A stretch of 64,000 bases of DNA from Diplolepis rosae (taxonomy: Eukaryota > Arthropoda > Insecta > Hymenoptera > Diplolepididae). The notes beneath the pieces are model-generated. The model had not been told where the DNA came from. It was given only the letters and a program-made list of their open reading frames with translations, and ran no database searches. This document shows positions 46,185 through 58,099 of this stretch, in pieces. Position numbers and translations under genes: made by a program. The DNA lies in assembly GCA_030998225.1 (NCBI GenBank), contig JAPYXD010000700.1, positions 496,001 through 560,000 on the forward strand, in the 5' to 3' direction. The stretch's first letter is position 1, and each line of letters opens with the position of its first letter.

Positions 46185-47640
46185 TCACAACAGATGCCTC
46201 AGGATTTGCAATAGGAGGTATTCTATCACAAGGAAAAATAGCTCAAGATAAGCCAATAGCATATGCTTCACGTAGTCTAAGTTATACTGAGAAAAAATAT
46301 GATACATATGAAAAGGAAGCTCATGCTATAATATTTGGTGTAACTCATTTTCGTTCTTATTTGTATGGAAGAAATTTTACTTTAGTGACTGATCACAAAC
46401 CTCTAGTTTGGTTTTAAAATTCTAAAGACCCTTGTTCACGAGTTTCACGTTGGAGATTGAAACTCGCAGAATATGATTTTAATGTAATTTACAAAGTAGG
46501 AAAAATTAATGTAAAATGCAAACGCTCTCTCAAGCTACCCCATTGATGATAACAAAGATAATTTAAGATATTTACAAGTTGATGACAACGATACTTTTTT
46601 GACTTCTCAAGAAAAAATGTTTTCCAAGAAAACTTTTACAAGGAAAAAACAAGAAAACTCTAAAAAAATGAGATAAGATCTCCAAAACGAAGAAACTTGA
46701 ATCCAGGAATCGTACCAGACGACGTAGATCGTTTTAGCGAAATTTCGGAAGTTCAAATATTAAATATTGACTCAAGAAATCCAGAATTCTTCCAATAATT
46801 CCTTAGTGAAGGATCATTTAGTGAAATTTGTAAGAATATTTTTAAATACACAATTTTATTCAAAAATATCGCTTCAGGACTTATTTTTATGACAATATTT
46901 TTATTAAGTTCAATGTTTTTCAAAAAAGTACGAAAATTTATCATGGAAAACTATTACTACAAGAGCTCAAAAGAGAATACAACAAGAAAAAGCAAAAGAT
47001 TTGAATCAAAATAAAATCCAAGAAAAATTAGACGAAAATTTTTCTTCTAAACCTCTCGTGAAAAAATCACGAGGTAGGCCAAGAAAAAATCTAGTTAAAA
47101 ATTTAAAAAATATTCCCTCTCAAACAAAAAAAAGAGAAGTAGACCAAGAAAACAAATATATGAAAATGAATTACCAGAAATAAATATGCAAAAGGGAAGC
47201 CGAACAAAAGTAGAATTTGGAACTAAACGGAAGATCTCAAATAAATTCTGGAATAAACAATAATGTTCATGATAATTATAATCGTCCACCCCCAGAACCA
47301 ACTTCTATAAACTCTCAAACAGAAAAACTTATAACAAGGAAAAATATAGTTGAATGTCGCGATCAATTAACTATGCGAAAAGATAATTATGCATATTTTG
47401 TTTCTACAAATGGAACTCCTCGCGACGACGGATCAAAAACTCTAGAAAAACGTCAAACATTACCAAAATTTAAAAATTTACAAAAAGGGATAGCAAAAGA
47501 AACTAAGAAAGGAAACTAATACCATTTTGCACTTCCAATTGAAGAAGAAACTAAAGACAATTTATCCGAAACTTTGAATAATATAAAATTATCAATCTAC
47601 TCATTACATGAATTATCTCAAAATCCGAAATTAAGATCAA
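46185..47640 (+). pseudogene. RNase H and linker of element H
   Basis: RNase H motifs are TDASGFAIGGILSQG (Asp), TYEKEAHAIIFGVTHF (Glu) and LVTDHKPLVWF (Asp), broken by a TAA right after the last motif near 46416. The region then decays. A linker with TTRAQKRIQQEK and an AT-hook-like KKSRGRPRKN (about 46955-47100) leads to the integrase. Several frame changes occur. Confidence 0.75.
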
Positions 47641-47677
47641 TTAGCATTTCAAAAACTTCCAGAATTAATCATATACC

Positions 47678-48423
47678 TTGGAAAAAAGTGAAATAAATTT
47701 TCGATTTAATTTTTTCAAATTCAACTACAAAAATTATAGTTTGCAATGCAATAACCCAACAAAAGAACAACGAACTCATTTAATTGAAGAAGCTTATTCT
47801 TCAGCATTAGGAGGCCATAAAGGCGTCACAAAAACTTATAGTCGAATTCGCCAAAAAAATGTTTGGGAAAATATGAAAGTAGACATTCAAAAATATATTC
47901 AAGGCTGTTTACAATGTCAACTGCAAAAATTAATCAGAGTCAAAACAAAAAACCCTATGGTAATCACTGACACACCCACTACTGCTTTTGAAAAAATATC
48001 AATGGACATTGTTGGTCCACTACCTGAAACAAGATCTGGTAACTTATATATTCTAACGATACAAGACAATTTTACCAAATATTCTTTAGCAATACCTCTT
48101 CCTAATCACCAAGCTAGTACGATAGCAGATGCTTTCGTGAAAAAATTTATTTGCATATTTGGATCACCGAAAGGAGTACTTACTGACCAAGGCAGAGATT
48201 TTTCAAATAATTTATTAAAAAGATTGGCAAAACGTTTTAGAATTAAACAATTTCGTACCACAGCTTTTCACCCTCAATCAAACGGGTCATTAGAACGTTC
48301 ACATCATGTTTTAGAAGAATATCTTAAACAATCTGTTGCAAAAATTTCAGAATGGGATGATTGGCTTGCACTAGCAATGTTTCGTATAATACTAGTGTAC
48401 ATGAAGGCACAAAATGCACACCC
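47678..48423 (+). pseudogene. Integrase of element H, N-terminal and core
   Basis: The zinc-binding region (GGHKGVTKTYSRIRQ ... CLQCQ) is followed by a core with all three catalytic acids: KISMDIVGPLP (Asp), VLTDQGRDF (Asp) and SNGSLERSHHVLEE (Glu). The 251-codon frame is open, but a frame change occurs near 48395 and a 6.5 kb Foldback-like element interrupts it at 48424. Confidence 0.9.
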
Positions 48424-51400
48424 ATTGAGCTGAAGTTTGTGACGTCTCGTGTGACGAATTTTTTTTTTTTTCTTTCTTCGTCGTATGACCAACAAGACAG
48501 TCAAAAATATGCAGAATAGTAATTTTTGACAAAAATACATGTTTTAATGCGAAAAATAAATTTTTGAAGTTTGACAAAAGCAAACAATTTCTGAACAAAC
48601 TCGTTAAATTATCTCGGAAACTAAGAACGTGGCATAAAAAAAGACTTTGGTTTTTGATTCCAGATACTTTTTGCTACATTAAAAAAAATATAAATTTAAA
48701 TTTGAGTTTGCGGAGCGAAACCAAAATTACGAAAGTATGACCCGGGAAGCCATTTCCGGACAAACTCATTAAATTATCTCGGAAACTAAGAACGTGGCAT
48801 AAAAAAAGACTTTGGTTTTTGATTGCAGATACATTGTGCTACTTTGAAAAAAATATAAATTTAAATTTGAGTTTGCGGAGCGAAACCAAAATTACGAAAG
48901 TATGACCCGGGAAGCCATTTCCGGACAAACTCATTAAATTATCTCGGAAACTAAGAACGTGGCATAAAAAAAGACTTTGGTTTTTGATTGCAGATACATT
49001 GTGCTACTTTAAAAAAAATATAAATTTAAATTTGAGTTTGCGGAGCGAAACCAAAATTACGAAAGTATGACCCGGGAAGCCATTTCTGGACAAACTCATT
49101 AAATTATCTCGGAAACTAAGAACGTGGCATAAAAAAAGACTTTGGTTTTTGATTGCAGATACATTGTGCTACTTTAAAAAAAATATAAATTTAAATTTGA
49201 GTTTGCGGAGCGAAACCAAAATTACGAAAGTTTGACTCGGCAAAGCCATTTCTGGACAAACTCGTTAAATTATCTCGGAAACTAAGAAGTGGCATAAAAA
49301 AAGACTTTGGTTTTTGATTCCAGATACTTTTTGCTACATTAAAAAAAATATAAATTTAAATTTGAGTTTGCGGAGCGAAACCAAAATTACGAAAGTATGA
49401 CCCGGGAAGCCATTTCTGGACAATCTCGTTAAATTATCTCGGAAACTGAGAACGTGGCATTTAAAAAGACTTTGGTTTTTGATTGCAGATACATTGTGCT
49501 ACTTTAAAAAAAATATAAATTTAAATTTGAGTTTGCGGAGCGAAACCAAAATTACGAAAGTATGACCCGGGAAGCCATTTCTGGACAATCTCGTTAAATT
49601 ATCTCGGAAACTGAGAACGTGGCATTTAAAAAGACTTTGGTTTTTGATTGCAGATACATTGTGCTACTTTAAAAAAAATATAAATTTAAATTTGAGTTTG
49701 CGGAGCGAAACCAAAATTACGAAAGTATGACCCGGGAAGCCATTTCAGGACAAACTCATTAAATTATCTCGGAAACTAAGAACGTGGCATAAAAAAAGAC
49801 TTTGGTTTTTGATTGCAGATACATTGTGCTACTTTAAAAAAAATATAAATTTAAATTTGAGTTAGCGGAGCGAAACCAAAATTAAGAAAGTTTGACCCGG
49901 CGAAGCCATTTCTGGACAAACTCGTTAAATTATCTCGGAAACTAAGAACGTGGCATAAAAAAAGACTTTGGTTTTTGATTCCAGATACTTTTTGCTACAT
50001 TAAAAAAAATATAAATTTAAATTTGAGTTTGCGGAGCGAAACCAAAATTACGAAAGTATGACCCGGGAAGCCATTTCTGGACATACTCGTTAAATTATCT
50101 CGGAAACTAAGAACGTGGCATAAAAAAAGACTTTGGTTTTTGATTCCAGATACTTTTTGCTACATTAAAAAAAATATAAATTTAAATTTGAGTTTGCGGA
50201 GCGAAACCAAAATTACGAAAGTTTGACTCGGCAAAGCCATTTCTGGACAAACTCGTTAAATTATCTCGGAAACTAAGAACGTGGCATAAAAAAAGACTGG
50301 TTTTTGATTGCAGATACATTGTGCTACTTTAAAAAAAATATAAGTTTAAATTTGAGTTAGCGGAGCGAAACCAAAATTAAGAAAGTTTGACCCGGGAAGC
50401 CATTTCTGGACAAACTCATTAAATTATCTCGGAAACTAAGAACGTGGCATAAAAAAAGACTTTGGTTTTTGATTGCAGATACATTGTGCTACTTTAAAAA
50501 AAATATAAATTTAAATTTGAGTTTGCGGAGCGAAACCAAAATTACGAAAGTATGACCCGGGAAGCCATTTCTGGACAATCTCGTTAAATTATCTCGGAAA
50601 CTAAGAACGTGGCATAAAAAAAGACTTTGGTTTTTGATTCCAGATACTTTTTGCTACATTAAAAAAAATATAAATTTAAATTTGAGTTTGCGGAGCGAAA
50701 CCAAAATTACGAAAGTATGACCCGGGAAGCCATTTCCGGACAAACTCATTAAATTATCTCGGAAACTAAGAACGTGGCATAAAAAAAAGACTTTGGTTTT
50801 TGATTGCAGATACATCGTGCTACTTTAAAAAAAATATAAATTTAAATTTGAGTTTGCGGAGCGAAACGAAAATTACGAAAGTATGACCCGGGAAGCCATT
50901 TCTGGACAAATTCATTAAATTATCTCGGAAACTAAGAACGTGGCATAATAAAAGACTTTGGTTTTTGATTGCAGATACATTGTGCTACTTTAAAAAAAAT
51001 ATAAGTTTAAATTTGAGTTAGCGGAGCGAAACCAAAATTAAGAAAGTTTGACCCGGGAAGCCATTTCTGGACAAACTCATTAAATTATCTCGGAAACTAA
51101 GAACGTGGCATAAAAAAAGACTTTGGTTTTTGATTGCAGATACATTGTGCTACTTTAAAAAAAATATAAATTTAAATTTGAGTTTGCGGGGGAAAACCAA
51201 AATTACGAAAGTTTGACTCGGCAAAGCCATTTTTGGACAAACTCATTAAATTATCTCGGAAACTAAGAACGTGGCATAAAAAAAGACTGGTTTTTGATTG
51301 CAGATACATTGTGCTACTTTAAAAAAAATATAAATTTAAATTTGAGTTTGCGGGGGAAAACCAAAATTACGAAAGTTTGACTCGGCAAAGCCATTTCTGG

Positions 51401-51610
51401 ACAAACTCGTTAAATTATCTCGGAAACTAAGAACGTGGCATAAAAAAAGACTTTGGTTTTTGATTGCAGATACATTGTGCTACATTAAAAAAAATATAAA
51501 TTTAAATTTGAGTTTGCGGAGCGAAACCAAAATTAGGAAAGTTTGACCCGGCGAAGCCATTTCTGGACAAACTCGTTAAATTATCTCGGAAACTAAGAAC
51601 GTGGCATAAA

Positions 51611-52370
51611 ATTATAGAAAATACACTAGAACCGTCTGTCGACACTTGGATTTTCGCAATCACAACAAAAATATATCAATAATTTTGCTTGCCAACTTTA
51701 AAATCAAAGAGTCGACGAGCTAAAAAAAAATTCTGAAATATTATTCCAAAAAACAATAAAAATGTAAGGGTTTACGGATCCTCTTAAATGTCTGTACTTT
51801 CATTACGCAAATTTTTTAAATGATATCTCATAATATGCTGTATGCTGCTACTCATATCAGCTGAGACAAAGTGAGAGAGAAATGAGGAATTTATGATTGA
51901 TTTTATTGTATACATATTCGATGTAAATACTAATACTTTTTTCTTCTTTAATTATTGATTTTCCATATTTTTTAAGTTTTGAAATAGTTTGCAATACAAT
52001 TTATTTGAATCAATGATTTTTTATGGAAAAATACCAAGAAAAGTCTTTTCGCATTGCCGCGTGATCCCTGGACAATACAGTGACAAGCAAATATACATAG
52101 TTGCAGGAGCGAAAGTTTAATTTTCTGCAAAAGTGTATCTTTGACTTGTACCATAGCTGAAGAGACGGGGTTAGCATAATTAAACACGAAAAAGATTAAT
52201 TGATAAAAATCAAAACTTGCATTCAAGTTTAAAACTTCTGGAGAAAGGATTGTGTACGATGAATATCACACTTCTAAAACTTAATTTACCTTTCTGAAAA
52301 CCTGACACGGTTAGCCCGCACTCACAAAATTGGACGAAACGCCTCTATTTGCCTCCTTGTAACATTTGGA
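51611..52370. other. Centre of the Foldback-like element
   Basis: AT-rich unique sequence. The one frame of note (51972-52226, -) lacks family motifs and is probably chance. It may be the remnant of deleted transposase sequence. Confidence 0.5.
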
Positions 52371-53369
52371 GATAATTTAACGAGTTTGTCGAGAAATGGC
52401 TTCGCCGGGTCAAACTTTCTTAATTTTGGTTTCGCTCCGCAAACTCAAATTTAAATTTATATTTTTTTTAAAGTAGCACAATGTATCTGCAATCAAAAAC
52501 CAAAGTCTTTTATTATGCCACGTTCTTAGTTTCCGAGATAATTTAATGAATTTGTCCAGAAATGGCTTCCCGGGTCATACTTTCGTAATTTTCGTTTCGC
52601 TCCGCAAACTCAAATTTAAATTTATATTTTTTTTAAAGTAGCACGATGTATCTGCAATCAAAAACCAAAGTCTTTTTTTTATGCCACGTTCTTAGTTTCC
52701 GAGATAATTTAACGAGTTTGTCCAGAAATGGCTTCGCCGGGTCAAACTTTCCTAATTTTGGTTTCGCTCCGAAAACTCAAATTTAAATTTATATTTTTTT
52801 TAAAGTAGCACAATGTATCTGCAATCAAAAACCAAAGTCTTTTTTTATGCCACGTTCTTAGTTTCCGAGATAATTTAACGAGTTTGTCCAGAAATGGCTT
52901 CCCGGGTCATACTTTCGTAATTTTGGTTTCGCTCCGCAAACTCAAATTTAAATTTATATTTTTTTTAAAGTAGCACAATGTATCTGCAATCAAAAACCAA
53001 AGTCTTTTTTTATGCCACGTTCTTAGTTTCCGAGATAATTTAACGAGTTTGTCCGGAAATGGCTTCGCCGGGTCAAACTTTCCTAATTTTGGTTTCGCTC
53101 CGCAAACTCAAATTTAAATTTATATTTTTTTTAATGTAGCAAAAAGTATCTGGAATCAAAAACCAAAGTCTTTTTTTATGCCACGTTCTTAGTTTCCGAG
53201 ATAATTTAACGAGTTTGTCCAGAAATGGCTTTGCCGAGTCAAACTTTCGTAATTTTGGTTTCGCTCCGCAAACTCAAATTTAAATTTATATTTTTTTTAA
53301 AGTAGCACAATGTATCTGCAATCAAAAACCAAAGTCTTTTTTTTATGCCACGTTCTTAGTTTCCGAGAT

Positions 53370-54715
53370 AATTTAACGAGTTTGTCCAGAAATGGCTTCG
53401 CCGGGTCAAACTTTCCTAATTTTGGTTTCGCTCCGAAAACTCAAATTTAAATTTATATTTTTTTTAAAGTAGCACAATGTATCTGGAATCAAAAACCAAC
53501 GTCTTTTTTTATGCCACGTTCTTAGTTTCCGAGATAATTTAATGAGTTTGTCCTGAAATGGCTTCCCGGGTCATACTTTCGTAATTTTGGTTTCGCTCCG
53601 CAAACTCAAATTTAAATTTATATTTTTTTTAATGTAGCAAAAAGTATCTGGAATCAAAAACCAAAGTCTTTTTTTATGCCACGTTCTTAGTTTCCGAGAT
53701 AATTTAACGAGTTTGTCCAGAAATGGCTTTGCCGAGTCAAACTTTCGTAATTTTGGTTTCGCTCCGCAAACTCAAATTTAAATTTATATTTTTTTTAAAG
53801 TAGCACAATGTATCTGCAATCAAAAACCAAAGTCTTTTTTTTATGCCACGTTCTTAGTTTCCGAGATAATTTAACGAGTTTGTCCAGAAATGGCTTCGCC
53901 GGGTCAAACTTTCCTAATTTTGGTTTCGCTCCGAAAACTCAAATTTAAATTTATATTTTTTTTAAAGTAGCACAATGTATCTGGAATCAAAAACCAACGT
54001 CTTTTTTTATTCCACGTTCTTAGTTTCCGAGATAATTTAATGAGTTTGTCCTGAAATGGCTTCCCGGGTCATACTTTCGTAATTTTGGTTTCGCTCCGCA
54101 AACTCAAATTTAAATTTATATTTTTTTTAATGTAGCAAAAAGTATCTGGAATCAAAAACCAAAGTCTTTTTTTATGCCACGTTCTTAGTTTCCGAGATAA
54201 TTTAACGAGTTTGTCCAGAAATGGCTTTGCCGAGTCAAACTTTCGTAATTTTGGTTTCGCTCCGCAAACTCAAATTTAAATTTATATTTTTTTTAAAGTA
54301 GCACAATGTATCTGCAATCAAAAACCAAAGTCTTTTTTTTATGCCACGTTCTTAGTTTCCGAGATAATTTAACGAGTTTGTCCAGAAATGGCTTCGCCGG
54401 GTCAAACTTTCCTAATTTTGGTTTCGCTCCGAAAACTCAAATTTAAATTTTTTATATTTTTTTTAAAGTAGCACAATGTATCTGGAATCAAAAACCAACG
54501 TCTTTTTTTATTCCACGTTCTTAGTTTCCGAGATAATTTAATGAGTTTGTCCTGAAATGGCTTCCCGGGTCATACTTTCGTAATTTTGGTTTCGCTCCGC
54601 AAACTCAAATTTAAATTTATATTTTTTTTAATGTAGCAAAAAGTATCTGGAATCAAAAACCAAAGTCTTGTTTTATGCCACGTTCTTAGTTTCCGAGATA
54701 ATTTAACGAGTTTGT
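53370..54715. repeat. Trimeric higher-order repeat in right arm
   Basis: Three unit types, marked by GCTTCGCCGGGTCAAAC, GCTTCCCGGGTCATAC and GCTTTGCCGAGTCAAAC, recur in the same order at about 53396/53563/53727, 53893/54060/54225 and 54391/54559. The period is about 497 bp. The left arm is not organised the same way. Confidence 0.75.
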
Positions 54716-54888
54716 TCAGAAATTGTTTGCTTTTGTCAAACTTCAAAAATTTATTTTTCGCATTAAAACATGTATTTTTGTCAAAAATTACTATTCTGCA
54801 TATTTTTGACTGTCTTGTTGGTCATACGACGAAGAAAGAAAAAAAAAAAAAAATTCGTCACACGAGACGTCACAAACTTCAGCTCAAT

Positions 54889-55250
54889 TGCACACCCTAT
54901 GAATTGGTTTTTGGTAAATTAGCTCGTGAACCTTCCAGTGAACCTTTATCACAACAAGAAAAATTACAAACATATGATGATTATTCAATTAATTTCGTAA
55001 CACAACTACACGCAATGCGAACACAAGCAAGAGAAAATCTCATAACAGCAAAAGAAAGATAAAAAATGTACCATGATAGAAAAATAAACCCTTTAGAAGT
55101 AAAAATTGGGGATAATGTATTTTTATTAAAGGGAGGAAAAATTAAAAAACTAGATAATCAATACACAGGCCCTCACGAAGTTTTAGATGTACTATACGGA
55201 AAAAAAGTGTGGTTGTGACAGCAAAGTTATTCTTTGCGACAGTTGAACGT
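54889..55250 (+). pseudogene. Integrase C-terminus of element H
   Basis: It resumes right after the target duplication with CTPYELVFGKLAREPSSEPL. A GPY/F-type domain follows (VKIGDNVFLLKGGKIKKLDN, YTGPHEVLDV). Stops occur at about 55060 and 55217. The 54712-55062 open frame is an artefact of reading through the Foldback tip. Confidence 0.8.
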
Positions 55251-57107
55251 TTAGCTGGTAACGAATGAGCGAATGAAGGAATATCTCGGAATCAGCCATA
55301 GTGAATATCCGTAACCACTTTAGCTATTCTAGCGTTATTCTATAGTCGAGAAAGGCACTGTTTATAGATAGAACTAAGATTTTACAATTATATAAAAGAA
55401 GGCTAATTGAAAAGTATAGCCACCGCAGTTATAACCTTAAGAACATGGCAATCAGTGCTCCCAGATCGTCGATGAAATTTACCCTCTCCATACCTACCAG
55501 TTTGGAGCCGCAAAACGAAAACTCAATGATTACCACTGTCTGTGACGTCACTGCTTCGGGTTATGCCGAAAATGTACGAAGATGAACGATTCGAACTTGT
55601 AATTTCTCGTCGTCCTCGCCTCGATCGGCTATTTGAAGGTTTGAGATGATTTCTGTCAATTACTGTTTACAAAACTTGACAAGTTGACAGAAATTTTGAA
55701 ATATTCAATGTTTATGACTTTTAGGAGTTATTATAAATGGTTTGTGAGTGTGCGATTTGCGGGAAATATATTATAAGGCACTAGAGGTAAAAAAATAAGA
55801 TATAAAATATGAGGATGCCTCACAAAATTTTGATTGTCAACCCTAATAGCGCAAACATATAATTTTATGATTTTTAGAAATTTATTTTTAATTTGACATA
55901 TTTACAATATTCACAATAATTACAAGTTTCCAAGGCAGTTTATAAGTTTAACATCTAATATATTTCAACAACATTATAAGCTTATAGAATATATGCATGG
56001 AAAATTTAACAAGAATATTCTATAAACAATTAAAAATAAAAAAGACTTTGCGGGAGAGAGATTGGATTATTTTTAGAACAAGATTTTAACAGATGTTATG
56101 TTAGACATACACTGAAAACAAAAATTCGACGATACAGACATAATTGTGGTTCCTTGACCTATATTATATTGGAGCTTTACCGAAAACCAAGGTTTGCTTG
56201 TATTAGTTCAGCCTGTATATGTATTCCAAACATATGAATTACTATTGCAGCAATATTTTTGGTTAACTGTCAAATGTATTTTGTTGAACTACTTAAAAAC
56301 AATCAGCTATATTCATATGGCTGATAAATCCCAAGCATTTCTTTCAATGTAGGCGTGAGAGTCTGAGTTTATATTTTAATTTATAAGCAAATTTTAATAG
56401 ATTTTATGTTAGACATAGGCGTGTGAGTCAGAGTTTATATCTTGATTTATAAACAGATTTTAATGAACTTTATATTAGACTTAGGCGTGAGACTCAGAAT
56501 TTATATTTTGATTTTAATAGATTTTACATTAGACCTTAGATTATTTCGATTATGTATTAGAAAGAAAGAATAGCCAGGAGGAGTAATTATGCTACCTTCT
56601 TTCATTGTATTTTATTCTAAGAATCGTATTTTATGGAAGCATAAGCTAGATTTTTAATCCCGATCTCTCCTTAAAAACTGTTTTGATTCGCGGAACATAA
56701 CTCAGTGGATCGACTCTATACCTTAATATTTAAGGAATTGTGTACCACAAAATCTAGGTTAAGCCGCGTACAGATATTTGTAATAATCATAAGGTTTTAT
56801 CAAAAAAAGGGCAGGAGATTTATCCTTGGAACCGTAGGTAGGACACAATTAATGTAAAAGGATAAATCCCCGTCGTAAAAATAAAGAGTCAATAGGTAGA
56901 TAAAGTCTTTATTTCTTCTCATGTAGCAGAACCCACAATTTGAGTTATCTCCTACTTCGTGTTTTTGATCTAATTTGATAAATTAATCAATTACCCATAG
57001 GGTAAGAAAAATAATAAAGTTACAATATATACGAAGAAATAACTTAAGTTTTTATTTATTTTCAATTTATTATTTAATAAATAAATTTTAGTCTACATGC
57101 ATCTTCA
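55251..57107. repeat. Mostly unassigned; three 70-bp tandem units at 56352-56545
   Basis: Possible 3' end of element H at first, then AT-rich sequence. At 56352-56545 three units share GGCGTGAGAGTCTGAGTTTA, then TTAATAGATTTTATGTTAGACATA-type sequence, diverged 10-20 percent. No coding content and no LTR partner was recognised. Confidence 0.55.
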
Positions 57108-57346
57108 CCCTATTGAAAAACCCCAAGTAGGAAACTACCTAGGAAACTACCTAGGAAACTATGTAAGAAACTATATCGGAAACTACATGGGAAGCTATAT
57201 GGGAAACTATGCGGGAAACTATATAGGAAACAACATGGGAAACTGTATAGTAATTTTAACCCGGATCCTATATAGTTTCCCATGTAGTTTCCGACATGGT
57301 TTCTTGTACAGTTTCCCATATGGTTTCGTATATAGTTTCGCATGTC
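57108..57346. mobile_element. Palindromic 12-bp minisatellite element
   Basis: The left end CCCTATTGAAAAACCCC matches the terminus of the MITE at 5006-5168. It is followed by about ten 12-bp units (YAGGAAACTAYM type, 57127-57249), a short centre, then about six units in inverse orientation (57269-57346). No right CAATAGGG terminus was found. The open frames on both strands here are by-products of the 12-bp period. Confidence 0.75.
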
Positions 57347-57687
57347 TTTTTTTAAATTTAATGATTTTTTTTTTAAATTGTAAATATTCCAATAAGAATG
57401 TTGAAGTTAGATGTTAATCGATGGTGAAGGGCGTATTATAAATTATCATAAAAAAGAAACTAAAATTCGATTTTTTGCATTTTATTTTTTCTTAAGTAAC
57501 ATAATTATAAACATATTTAAATTATAGTTTCCTCCTAACGTCGTAACAGCAAATCTGCAAAATAAGAAAAAAAGTGCGTTTATTATAATTGTAAAGAAAT
57601 TTAAAAAATCTATTTATATAAATTGCATATTAAGGATATATGGACATTTTGTGATTCAAGTTTTTGAACAATCATTTAAACAATGCT

Positions 57688-58066
57688 GTTAGGTGGTTAA
57701 TTGCATATGATATTATTTTCGGCGGCTTTATAATTTGAAAAAATATCAATATTGTGCTGAAATTTTAGGTTATAGTTCAAAATATATAGCGGCAAGTTTA
57801 TCTGGCCGTATTGATTTTTATTCTATTTAAATAATTTTATTTAAATAATGCAATTTCATTAATTCGCTTTAAGTCAGGGCACTAAAACCCTTTTTACGTT
57901 ACATAGCAAATTAGAAATCAATAAAATTTCACTATTTAAACCAAATAAATACTGAAATGTGCCTTTGTTTATTTTAAAGCATTTCATACAATTTCGGCAC
58001 AATATATACATTTTTAAAATTATAAAGCCGCCGAATATAAACTATGTAATGACCACGTAACACTCT
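57688..58066. mobile_element. MITE with about 75-bp inverted ends
   Basis: The left end (GTTAGGTGGTTAATT ... TTCGGCGGCTTTATAATTT ... ATATTGTGCTGAAATT) and the inverse of the right end (GTTACGTGGTCATT ... TTCGGCGGCTTTATAATTT ... ATATTGTGCCGAAATT) match closely. The interior is AT-rich and non-coding. Exact ends and target duplication are uncertain. Confidence 0.7.
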
Positions 58067-58099
58067 GGTTAATGTCCTTCAATATTCATAATGTATTAC

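Larger units (their letters stand above)
48424..54888. mobile_element. Foldback-like element, 6465 bp
   Basis: Flanked by a perfect 9-bp target duplication TGCACACCC (48415-48423, 54889-54897). The terminal inverted repeat is ATTGAGCTGAAGTTTGTGAC with about 170 bp of near-perfect inverted tips. Each tip continues into tandem arrays of a 165-bp unit: about 18 copies in the left arm (to about 51610) and about 14 in the right arm (from about 52370), in opposite orientation. The 9-bp duplication and long repeat-built arms are those of Drosophila FB elements and Mutator-like transposons. The 760-bp centre codes for nothing recognisable, so the element is non-autonomous. Confidence 0.9.

Noticed and set aside
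51972..52226. 84-codon minus-strand frame in the centre of the Foldback-like element
   Set aside because: No motif, AT-rich composition and length expected by chance.
54712..55062. 116-codon frame starting in the Foldback tip
   Set aside because: It reads from the inverted repeat into integrase; only the part after 54889 is coding in origin.
57097..57417. 106-codon repetitive protein and its antisense twin
   Set aside because: Both come from a 12-bp period palindromic array that stays open in several frames.
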